A stretch of DNA of 31,690 nt from Anaerolineales bacterium (GTDB taxonomy: Bacteria > Chloroflexota > Anaerolineae > Anaerolineales > DRMV01): NCBI GenBank assembly GCA_026991215.1, contig JALXBY010000002.1, positions 1 through 31,690 on the forward strand, written 5' to 3'. Positions 23,086 through 30,427 of the stretch are shown piece after piece. A program made the translations under genes and the position numbers. Each line of letters opens with the position of its first letter. Position 1 is the first letter of the stretch. The notes beneath the pieces are model-generated. The model searched no databases. It had not been told where the DNA came from and saw nothing but the letters and a program-made list of their open reading frames with translations.

Positions 23086-24354
23086 ATGTTTCCACGCTTT
23101 TCAAATCGTGACGCGCTTTTCCGTTGGCTGGACCGCTATACCGCAGAGCGGAAGGAGGAGCTGGATCGGCAACGCCTTTCACCTCACTTGGGATTGCCTA
23201 AAGCCTACCTGTTGGAAACCGCGGCCGATGGCTCTGAAGCCCAATCCCGGGCCTTGGCTTCCCTCCCCTGGCCCGTTCGGCCTACAGAGGACCCCCGTCT
23301 CCTGTACCTCTTGAATGGACAGGGGCCCTGGGCCGTCCTGGAACAGCTGTCTTCTCGCCATTTCGCCCTTTATACCCTGCTTCGTCATCAGGACTTTGAA
23401 AGTGGCTTTCGCAAAGTCATTCTCCAAAATCCCTGGTGGGATTTTGCCTGGTTTGCCGGCATCGCGCTGGATATCCTCTGGCGAGACTATCTGGTGGAAG
23501 TGTATCCCCATCGGTTTACCCGCCTTGCCTTTGAGCATGAAGCCCGTTTTGAAAGCCTGATGGATGGAAGAGACATTACGGAACGAGATAGTGAGGAACC
23601 AGAAGAAACCGTGTTCGACCGGGAGGAATTGGGCGCGGACGGTGAAAACGAGGATACTTTCCCCAAGGAACGCCGGGCGGCGTCTTTCAATTTCACGGAT
23701 TTGGTCGGGCGTATTCGCTCCTTCTTGCCGCAGCTCCAGGAAATTCATCCGCCCTTCCGGGCCCTCAAGATGCTGCGTCTCCCGGCTTCATACAGGGGCG
23801 GCTATGACCTCTGGTCGTGGGGAAAGCTCACCTTTCGGGCACCTTCCTTCCGGGAGGGTCGGGTATACCTGCTGACCATAACCCGCATGTACCAACGGGC
23901 TACCGAACTCCTGGAGCAAACGGCCTGGATTCAGGCCGAGTCGCTCGAACTCCCTGGGGGCGGCGTTCGCCTGACGGGTACCTCCATCACCTTCCGCTTT
24001 TCGCAACCCCTCACGCCGCAAACCCTCCAGCGTTTCATGGAAGGCATCTTCGGGCGGGCTCGCAACCTGTTCCGGCTTTGGGGCAATCCTATCCGCCGTA
24101 GCGACCGCTTTTTCTATGTCCATGGCGTGGATTTGCACCTCTGGGAACCCATTGGCATGGAATTCACGCCCGAATACTTTCGCCTGTACTTACCTAAAGG
24201 TACATGTGGTAACACCGTGCATCGTTTGGCCCGCAATTTGCAGCGTTACGTGGACCCGGCCCTCGAGGTTCGGATTGGCGACCGTCCTTATGAGGACTTC
24301 TTCCGACAGGCCCTCTGGCAGGTTGCCGAGAACCCTTCGGAGAACGGGGAATGA
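23086..24354 (+). CDS. Unrecognised protein of the DUF499/DUF1156 locus
   Basis: A 422-aa soluble-looking protein for which I recognise no family. It has no signal peptide, membrane helix, P-loop or obvious nuclease motif. Residues about 165-205 form a strongly acidic, low-complexity linker (ERDSEEPEETVFDREE and following), suggesting two domains: an aromatic-rich N-terminal one with NPWWDFAWF and a C-terminal one with many Arg/Phe residues (FRFSQPLTPQTLQRF, RFFYVHGVDLHLWEP). The ATG at 23086 is chosen for GGGAGG six bases upstream; an ATG nine codons earlier lacks a ribosome site. It overlaps the next gene as ATGA, so it belongs to the same unit. A structural or target-recognition subunit is possible but not shown. 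Confidence 0.75.
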   Translation: MFPRFSNRDALFRWLDRYTAERKEELDRQRLSPHLGLPKAYLLETAADGSEAQSRALASLPWPVRPTEDPRLLYLLNGQGPWAVLEQLSSRHFALYTLLRHQDFESGFRKVILQNPWWDFAWFAGIALDILWRDYLVEVYPHRFTRLAFEHEARFESLMDGRDITERDSEEPEETVFDREELGADGENEDTFPKERRAASFNFTDLVGRIRSFLPQLQEIHPPFRALKMLRLPASYRGGYDLWSWGKLTFRAPSFREGRVYLLTITRMYQRATELLEQTAWIQAESLELPGGGVRLTGTSITFRFSQPLTPQTLQRFMEGIFGRARNLFRLWGNPIRRSDRFFYVHGVDLHLWEPIGMEFTPEYFRLYLPKGTCGNTVHRLARNLQRYVDPALEVRIGDRPYEDFFRQALWQVAENPSENGE

Positions 24355-25382
24355 AACCTCTGGAGCAGCTGAACCTGATGCTGTGGCTGGTCTGGGATGC
24401 CCAGGGCGCGCTGGCCCGCCAGGGATTTACCCTGCACGCCATTGGCGCCCGCATTCCCCTGGACCCCGCCCTCCAGCGCGCCCTCATTCGGGCGAATTCC
24501 CGGTGGAAGAAACACGCCGTTGCTCCTGATTTACTGCTCCGTTACCGACAAGGGACCTGGTGGCTCCTGGAATGCAAGACCAGCGCTTTCGGCCCGAACT
24601 CCTCTACCGCGGCCCAGGCGGCAGGCATGCTGGTGCTGACCCCACGCTGGTTTGCCCAGGCTCGCGGTTTACCGGAAAAGGACGTCGCACTGGTGAAAGT
24701 ATGCTATGCTCTCCAGGGCGGGCAGGAAGCAACCCAACAGGCCACCCTGGAGGACATCCGTCATCGGCTGCAGCCTCACGCGGCGGTCAACCCCGCAGGA
24801 GCCTTCGGCATCTACCCCGATGGCAATGGCCTGACCCTGCGGGGCGCGGGGGCATCCGTGTGCTTTGCCTCCGCTATGGCCATTTCCCTGCCCCCGGAAG
24901 GGGTTTACCCGCTGCTGCCGGTGGACCCTTCCATCGATGCCAACGACCCGGATGCATGGAAGGACCTGCAGGAGCGTCTTCGCAGCACCTTTGTGGCCTG
25001 GATGGGTAAGTATCTCCCCCGGGCGGTTCACCAACCCGTCGAGCTGCGGCTGGAGGAAGACCTGCTGAGGCGAGCCATCCTGGTGTGGGATATATGGGAA
25101 GATGAGAGCCGAAAGACCGTGCGCCGTCGGGCCCGGGCCTTCGTTCGCAGGTTGCTCCAGCCCGTACGCAAATACTTCCAGCACCTTGAAGAGCGCCCTG
25201 CCGGCTGGACGTTCCAGGTACCTGATGTTACCACCGTGGATACGATTTTGAAGCATCTCCTGGGTGCCGAGTCCCGGCGGCGCGAGATGCCCGCGCAGCT
25301 TTCACTGTTTGATGTGGCACCCAGCCGAGAAGAGGAGGCGGACGAACATGACAGAAAAAGCGGAGACCCCAACCCGTCCTAA
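24351..25382 (+). CDS. Candidate PD-(D/E)xK-superfamily nuclease of the locus
   Basis: A 343-aa protein of no family I can name. Residues 59-76 read PDLLLRYRQGTW then WLLECKTS, giving the spacing P-D60...E74-C-K76 of the PD-(D/E)xK nuclease core, with a hydrophobic strand before the E-x-K as expected. The remainder is helical, and the C-terminus (SLFDVAPSREEEADEHDRK) is probably disordered. The start ATG overlaps the previous stop (ATGA) and the 3' end overlaps the ATPase gene by 35 bases. If the motif is real, this would be the effector that cuts DNA or RNA in a methyltransferase-linked defense system. The nuclease call is from motif spacing only. Confidence 0.65.
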   Translation: MKPLEQLNLMLWLVWDAQGALARQGFTLHAIGARIPLDPALQRALIRANSRWKKHAVAPDLLLRYRQGTWWLLECKTSAFGPNSSTAAQAAGMLVLTPRWFAQARGLPEKDVALVKVCYALQGGQEATQQATLEDIRHRLQPHAAVNPAGAFGIYPDGNGLTLRGAGASVCFASAMAISLPPEGVYPLLPVDPSIDANDPDAWKDLQERLRSTFVAWMGKYLPRAVHQPVELRLEEDLLRRAILVWDIWEDESRKTVRRRARAFVRRLLQPVRKYFQHLEERPAGWTFQVPDVTTVDTILKHLLGAESRRREMPAQLSLFDVAPSREEEADEHDRKSGDPNPS

Positions 25383-26607
25383 AGTGCTCATCACCCGCCT
25401 GCGGGCTGTGAATTTCCGGAGCCTGGCTGATGTAGAAGTGGAGCTGGCCCCCCTCACGGTTTTCGTGGGTCCCAATGCCTCGGGGAAAAGCAACATCCTG
25501 GATACGTTGCGTTTTATCCGGGATGCCGTGGGTAGCGGCTTGCAGCAGGCCATAGACCGTCGTGGCGGGATGAGCGCCATCCGGCGTTGGTCGCAGAAGG
25601 GGAGACCATATGACGTTACGCTGGAAATCACCCTGAAGGGAACGAACTGGCAGGCTCTGTATTCATTTACCTTAGGCAGTGAACGACGGGGCGAGTTTCG
25701 GGTTAAGCGGGAACGGTGTCAAATTAACTCAGAGGAGCGTGACTTTGCTTTTGAGATTTCCAACGGCAAATGGCTCAAATATCCTGAGCCACATTTTGAT
25801 ACGCTTGAATTAGCTAAGGAAGTTGGGGAAGACCTGATCGCCCAAATGCAACGAGACTTAGAAGAATTGCCACAAAATGAGCTTTTTCTCCCCCGGGCTG
25901 CCTTTCTTCTGGCTCAACCGGCCTATACGATGCTTTGGGCGGCTTTGCGAGACATGGGTTTTTACAACCTGTATCCAACGGCCTTTCGCGAACCAGCCAA
26001 ACCCACAACACCTTACCCCTTGAGAGACGATGGAAGCAACCTGACCAGCACGCTTCGGGCCTTGCGACGTAAACATCGAAACGCCCACCAACGCATTGTC
26101 GAGTTTTTACAAGCGGCCGTCCCTGGTGTGGAAGATGTATCGGTCAAACAAGTGGGTGGATATCTGGTTGCACAAATCCATCGTCAGGTAGTGGCCGAAC
26201 GCAAAGGCCACGTCCGACTTCGTCGGCCCACTTTTGACCTAACCCAGGAATCCGACGGCACCCTGCGGCTGCTGGCTCTGTTTACCGCGCTGTTCCAGCA
26301 ACCCCCCCGCACCCTTATCGGCATTGAGGAGCCCGAGCTCAACATCCACCCCGGGGCCCTGGCCGTGCTGCGCGACGCCATGCAACTGGCCAGCCGGGAA
26401 AGCCAGATTCTGGTCACCACCCACAGCCCCGAACTCCTGGCCGAGTTCCCCCCTGAAGTCTTTCGCATTGTGGAAATGGTGGACGGCGCCACCCAGGTGG
26501 GCCTTATGGCCGAGCACCAGCGGGAAGCCATCCGCGAGCGCCTGTTCACCCCCGGCGAGTTGATGGTTATGGAAGGCTTGCGGCGGGAGGAGAGGGCAGA
26601 TGCCTAA
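25348..26607 (+). CDS. ABC/RecF-type AAA ATPase paired with DUF4276
   Basis: A 419-aa SMC/RecF-like ATPase. Walker A GPNASGKS is at 41-48, the signature-like QESDGTLRLLALFTAL near 303-318, Walker B TLIGIEEPELNIHP at 322-335 with E327/E328, and VTTHSPELL as the switch His segment. The central region (about 100-290) is less conserved and more AT-rich than both ends. The ATG at 25348 lies behind AGAGGAGG and inside the end of the nuclease-candidate gene. Its stop overlaps the DUF4276 start by eight bases. ATPases of this type next to a TOPRIM-like protein occur in OLD/PARIS-type phage defense, where the ATPase senses infection and the partner acts as nuclease. Confidence 0.88.
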   Translation: MTEKAETPTRPKVLITRLRAVNFRSLADVEVELAPLTVFVGPNASGKSNILDTLRFIRDAVGSGLQQAIDRRGGMSAIRRWSQKGRPYDVTLEITLKGTNWQALYSFTLGSERRGEFRVKRERCQINSEERDFAFEISNGKWLKYPEPHFDTLELAKEVGEDLIAQMQRDLEELPQNELFLPRAAFLLAQPAYTMLWAALRDMGFYNLYPTAFREPAKPTTPYPLRDDGSNLTSTLRALRRKHRNAHQRIVEFLQAAVPGVEDVSVKQVGGYLVAQIHRQVVAERKGHVRLRRPTFDLTQESDGTLRLLALFTALFQQPPRTLIGIEEPELNIHPGALAVLRDAMQLASRESQILVTTHSPELLAEFPPEVFRIVEMVDGATQVGLMAEHQREAIRERLFTPGELMVMEGLRREERADA

Positions 26608-27202
26608 CATATGGTTGTGGGTGGAAGGCAAAGGAGAAGCACCTGATCGCAAAACCGGCAAAGGGGGCGGGGCTACAGTATTAGTGCGCCGTATCTTATA
26701 CGAACATTTGGAAGCCTATGATTGGGACGTAACAGCTGCTAAAGTAGGCAATATTGGTGAATTTCGTAAAAAAATGAAGCGCATGGTCGATTACTTGCGG
26801 TTACGCTCGGAAGATGCTGTGCTGATACTGCTGGATTTGGACGATGGCTGTGCCGCTACCGAAGCCGCCGCGTTAGCAGAAGCGCTCCGGGACCTTTTGC
26901 CCCCCAAGCCCATCGCAGTGGTTTTTGCAATTCGGGAATTCGAAGCCTGGTTCCTGGCCGCTGCCGAATCCTTATGGGGAAAACCCTATCTCTACGACCC
27001 CGAAGGTAAGCGGGATGCCAAAGGTGAAATCAAGAAATATTTTCAAGAAAGTTATGCCCCAACCATTCACCAACCTTCCCTCAGCGCCCAAATGGACCTT
27101 GCCCAGGCCGCGGCCAACAGCCGTTCCTTTCGTCGCCTGCTGCACGCGGTCGAGGAGTTGATACAGGCTGTGCAGAATGGCCAGATTGTCGTGACGCCCT
27201 AA
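26600..27202 (+). CDS. DUF4276 family protein, TOPRIM-like
   Basis: A 200-aa protein with VEGKGE at 8-13, a DLDDG acidic motif at 79-83 and REFEAWFLA at 112-120. The Glu followed by a DxD-type motif on separate strands is the layout of TOPRIM metal-binding nuclease domains, and REFEAWF is typical of DUF4276. It overlaps the ATPase gene by eight bases with GGAGGAG upstream, so the two products are probably a complex. Its DNA is clearly richer in A+T than flanking genes, consistent with acquisition as a cassette. Enzymatic activity is inferred from family likeness. Confidence 0.82.
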   Translation: MPNIWLWVEGKGEAPDRKTGKGGGATVLVRRILYEHLEAYDWDVTAAKVGNIGEFRKKMKRMVDYLRLRSEDAVLILLDLDDGCAATEAAALAEALRDLLPPKPIAVVFAIREFEAWFLAAAESLWGKPYLYDPEGKRDAKGEIKKYFQESYAPTIHQPSLSAQMDLAQAAANSRSFRRLLHAVEELIQAVQNGQIVVTP

Positions 27203-27223
27203 TCGCACAACAGGAGTCCTCCC

Positions 27224-30154
27224 ATGACCTTCACCCCCCTCCTCGCCACCTACCTGCCCATCGAGCAAATCGGTGCGGAGAGCCTGCGGGAACGTGGGGC
27301 CAGCAGCGCCCTGCCTCCGTTGTACTTCCTCCACGTCTGGTGGGCCCGCCGGCCGCTTATCGTCGCCCGCGCGGCCGTGCTGGCTTCCCTGCTCCCCGCA
27401 TACGAAGCCGTGGCCCAGGCCGACGACCCCGTCCTGCGGCAGGCCTTCCCCACCCCCGAAGCCTACCACGCCTGGTTCCTCCGCCTCCTGGGCATCTTCG
27501 GCGACCCGGCCGAAACCCGCCGTCGATTGCAAGAGGCACGGCGGAAAGGAATCCGCATTCCTGGCGGGAATCCCTATGGCTATCCCCGGGCCTTCACCGC
27601 CAATCCCGACCCCGAGACCCTGGCCCTGATGCGTCGCCTGCTGCGCCTGGCCTGGGGCCGGGAGGACCTGACTGTGCTCGACCCCTTCGCCGGAGGCGGC
27701 TCCATCCCCTTTGAAGCCATTCGCTTTGGCCTGGATGCCCTGGCCAACGAGCTCAACCCCGTGGCCGCGGTGGTGCTCCAGGCCACCCTGGTGTACCCCG
27801 CCCGCTTCGGTCCGGCCCTGGCCGATGAAATCCGACGTTGGGGGCAGGTGTGGGCCGACCGGGTCCGGGAACGCCTGGCTCCCTATTTCCCCAAAGCAGA
27901 GGGCGAGAATATCTTCGCCTATCTCTGGGCGCGCACCGTGGCCTGTCCCCGCACGGGCAAACCTGTGCCCCTCAGCCCCAACTGGTGGCTGAGCAAGGGC
28001 AAAACGCCCCTGGCCGTGCGCCCCCTGGTCCATGAAGCCTGGGACGCGCCCCGTTTCGTCATCCTGCGCCGCACCAGCGAGGGCCGCTGGGTGCCCGTGG
28101 TCCCGGCCAGCGTGCCCCCACCCTTCGACCCCGAAACCGTGGGCCAGGGCTTTGACCCCGATGAGGGCACGGTGAGCCGTGGGGTGGGCCGCTCTTTGTG
28201 GACCGGCGAGGCCATTCCAGGGGACTACATCAAGCAAGAGGCCCAGGCCGGCCGCATGGGCCAGATGCTCTACGCGGTGGCCCTGAAGAAGCGGGGCGGC
28301 TTCGCCTTTCGCGCGCCCACGCCGGAGGACCTGGAGGCCGTGGCCCGGGCCGAGGCCGAAGTCCGCCGCCAGCGCCCCCGCTGGGAGGCCGAGGGCCTCA
28401 TCCCCACCGAGCCGGTGCCGGCAGGAAACGACCCCCGCCCCCTTCACTACGGCATGACCACCTGGGCCGACTTCTTCGCGCCCCGGCAGCTTCTGGCTCT
28501 GGCTACCTTCGTGGCGGAACTGCGTGGCCTGCGTCCCGAACTCCAGGCCGCCCTGGGTCCCGAAAAGGCCGCCGCAGTGGAGACATATTTGGGGTTAGCC
28601 CTGGATAAAGCGGTAGATTACAACAGCGTGCAAACTTTTTGGGATCCAAAACGGGGTATTCGGCACGCGTTCAGTCGTCACGATTTTGCTTTCCGTTGGA
28701 TTTTTGCTGAGTTCGATGCTTCTGCAAATTTACTTCCCTGGGTAGTAGAACAAGTGATTGATGCTTATAAAGGCCTCGCCCGCCTGCTGGAGCCCAGGAC
28801 CGCACCGGTGGAGGGACGCGGGGGACGCCTGGGACGGGCCAGGGTCCTGCAGGGTTCGGCCCTGCGCCTGGACCTGCCCGACGCCTCGGTGGACGCGGTC
28901 ATCACCGACCCGCCCTATTACGAGAACGTGATGTACGCCGAGCTCTCCGATTTCTTCTACGTCTGGCTCAAGCGCACCGTGGGCCACCTCTACCCCGAAT
29001 GGTTCGCCGCGCCCCTGACGGACAAAGACGAAGAAGCCGTGGCCAACCCGGCCCGCTTCGCAGGGCTGCCCTCGGCCCGAAAGAAGCGGGAGCTGGCCCG
29101 CCGGGATTACGAGCGCAAGATGGCCCGGGCCTTCCGTGAGGTCTACCGGGTGCTCAAACCCCAGGGTGTGCTGACCGTCATGTTCACCCACAAGCAGGTG
29201 GAGGCCTGGGACACCCTGGCTACGGCCCTCATTGAATCCGGGTTCATCATTGAGGCCTCGTGGCCGGTGCATACGGAAAGCGAGCACTCCCTGCACCAGG
29301 CCCAGAAGAACGCGGCCCAGAGCACCATCCTGCTCTTGTGCTGCAAGCGTCCCCAACCCCAGAGCGAAGGTGCATGGTGGGAAGACCTGCAGGGTCAGGT
29401 GCGTCGTGTGGCCCGGGAGAAGGCCGCCGAGTTCCACCGCCTGGGCATCCGGGGCGTGGATTTGTACATCAGCACCTTCGGCCCGGTGCTGGCGGTGATT
29501 TCCCGCCACTGGCCGGTCTACACGGGCGAGATTGACGAGGACACGGGTCAGCCCCGGCGCCTGCGTCCCGAGGTGGCCCTGGACCTGGCCCGGACCGAGG
29601 TGCTGCGCCTGCGCAAGCGGCTTCTGGGCGTGGAGGTGCAGTTCGACCCGGTGACGGACTGGTACCTGCACGCCTGGGACACCTTCCGCGCCCGGGAATT
29701 CCCGGCCGACGAGGCCCGCAAGCTGGCCCTGATTCTGGGCCTGGATTTGGAGCGGGACCTGGTGCGCCAGCGGGTGCTGGGGAAGAAGGGGAGCCGGGTG
29801 GTGCTGTTGCCGCCGGTGCAGCGCCGGGCCCGGGGCCGGGTGGACCCCCAGGCCGAGAAGTTCCCCACCCTGCTGGACGCGCTGCACACGGCCATGCTGG
29901 TGTATCGTGAAGATGGCGGTCCCGCGTGCGAGGCCTTCCTCAAGCGCACCGGCCTGCTTCGGGACGCGGCCTTCAAGGCCCTGGTGGCCGCGCTGGTGAA
30001 GGCCATCCCCCGGGTGCGGGATAAGGCCGGCCGCTTCCTCCTGGAAGAAGCCGAGGACCTGGAACGCCTCCGGGCCGCGTTCTTCGCCGAGACCATACCG
30101 GTGCCGAAGGAGGAGGCAACGGGCCTCCGAGGCGAACAGCTGGAGTTGCTGTAA
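27224..30154 (+). CDS. DUF1156 domain-containing DNA methyltransferase, defense-associated
   Basis: A 976-aa protein. The N-terminal DUF1156 segment (LPPLYFLHVWWARRPL at about residues 31-46) is followed by SAM-binding motif I DPFAGGGSIPFEA (153-165) and catalytic motif IV DPPYY (562-566) in ITDPPYYENVMYAELSDFF, which predicts an amino-methyltransferase acting on adenine N6 or cytosine N4 in DNA. A good ribosome site (AGGAG) precedes the ATG. Residues about 450-517 are encoded by an AT-rich patch inside an otherwise very GC-rich gene. It is the last gene of the DUF499 unit and would mark self DNA while other components act on unmarked DNA. The target sequence is unknown. Confidence 0.88.
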   Translation: MTFTPLLATYLPIEQIGAESLRERGASSALPPLYFLHVWWARRPLIVARAAVLASLLPAYEAVAQADDPVLRQAFPTPEAYHAWFLRLLGIFGDPAETRRRLQEARRKGIRIPGGNPYGYPRAFTANPDPETLALMRRLLRLAWGREDLTVLDPFAGGGSIPFEAIRFGLDALANELNPVAAVVLQATLVYPARFGPALADEIRRWGQVWADRVRERLAPYFPKAEGENIFAYLWARTVACPRTGKPVPLSPNWWLSKGKTPLAVRPLVHEAWDAPRFVILRRTSEGRWVPVVPASVPPPFDPETVGQGFDPDEGTVSRGVGRSLWTGEAIPGDYIKQEAQAGRMGQMLYAVALKKRGGFAFRAPTPEDLEAVARAEAEVRRQRPRWEAEGLIPTEPVPAGNDPRPLHYGMTTWADFFAPRQLLALATFVAELRGLRPELQAALGPEKAAAVETYLGLALDKAVDYNSVQTFWDPKRGIRHAFSRHDFAFRWIFAEFDASANLLPWVVEQVIDAYKGLARLLEPRTAPVEGRGGRLGRARVLQGSALRLDLPDASVDAVITDPPYYENVMYAELSDFFYVWLKRTVGHLYPEWFAAPLTDKDEEAVANPARFAGLPSARKKRELARRDYERKMARAFREVYRVLKPQGVLTVMFTHKQVEAWDTLATALIESGFIIEASWPVHTESEHSLHQAQKNAAQSTILLLCCKRPQPQSEGAWWEDLQGQVRRVAREKAAEFHRLGIRGVDLYISTFGPVLAVISRHWPVYTGEIDEDTGQPRRLRPEVALDLARTEVLRLRKRLLGVEVQFDPVTDWYLHAWDTFRAREFPADEARKLALILGLDLERDLVRQRVLGKKGSRVVLLPPVQRRARGRVDPQAEKFPTLLDALHTAMLVYREDGGPACEAFLKRTGLLRDAAFKALVAALVKAIPRVRDKAGRFLLEEAEDLERLRAAFFAETIPVPKEEATGLRGEQLELL

Positions 30155-30374
30155 TTGCCCATCCGAAAAGCGAACAATACGAAACTCGCCTGAGGTCTGA
30201 ACATGAGTTTGGACAACCGGGAGACTCGCCTGATTTCGAGACACGTACGCCCCTTACGTCATGGCAAGGCCTGAAAGGCCGAAGCCATCTCCCGGGGGTG
30301 GTGGCCGCGGCACGGGCACAGTACGCGAACGGACCGGATGGCACAGAGAGGGGGGCACCTCCAGGCTTCAGGCT
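30155..30374. other. Intergenic region with short direct repeats, no gene seen
   Basis: Two copies of GA(A/G)ACTCGCCTGA (30181-30193 and 30221-30233) are exactly 40 bases apart. A hairpin ATGGC..GGCCT-GAA-AGGCC..GCCAT lies at 30261-30288 and might end the methyltransferase transcript, although no T-tract follows. I see no coding sequence. Confidence 0.4.
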
Positions 30375-30416
30375 TCGGTTTACATTTTCAAGGAAGCGCG
30401 CTACAATGTAAACCGA
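30375..30416 (+). promoter_or_regulatory. Promoter and dyad operator of the XRE/ImmA gene
   Basis: A perfect 12-bp inverted repeat, TCGGTTTACATT (30375-30386) and AATGTAAACCGA (30405-30416), is separated by 18 bases. Inside it TTTACA (30379-30384) and TACAAT (30402-30407), 17 bp apart, make a strong promoter, so one arm covers the -35 and the other the -10. Arm centres are 30 bp apart, about three helical turns. This is the form expected for an operator bound by the XRE protein encoded just downstream. Confidence 0.85.
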
Positions 30417-30427
30417 GGAGGTGCCCC

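Noticed and set aside
30181..30233. Possible CRISPR array
   Set aside because: Only two short 13-base copies, with no third unit and no cas gene in the window.
28730..30244. Minus-strand open frame opposite the DUF1156 gene
   Set aside because: Antisense shadow of a GC-rich gene with clear methyltransferase motifs on the other strand.
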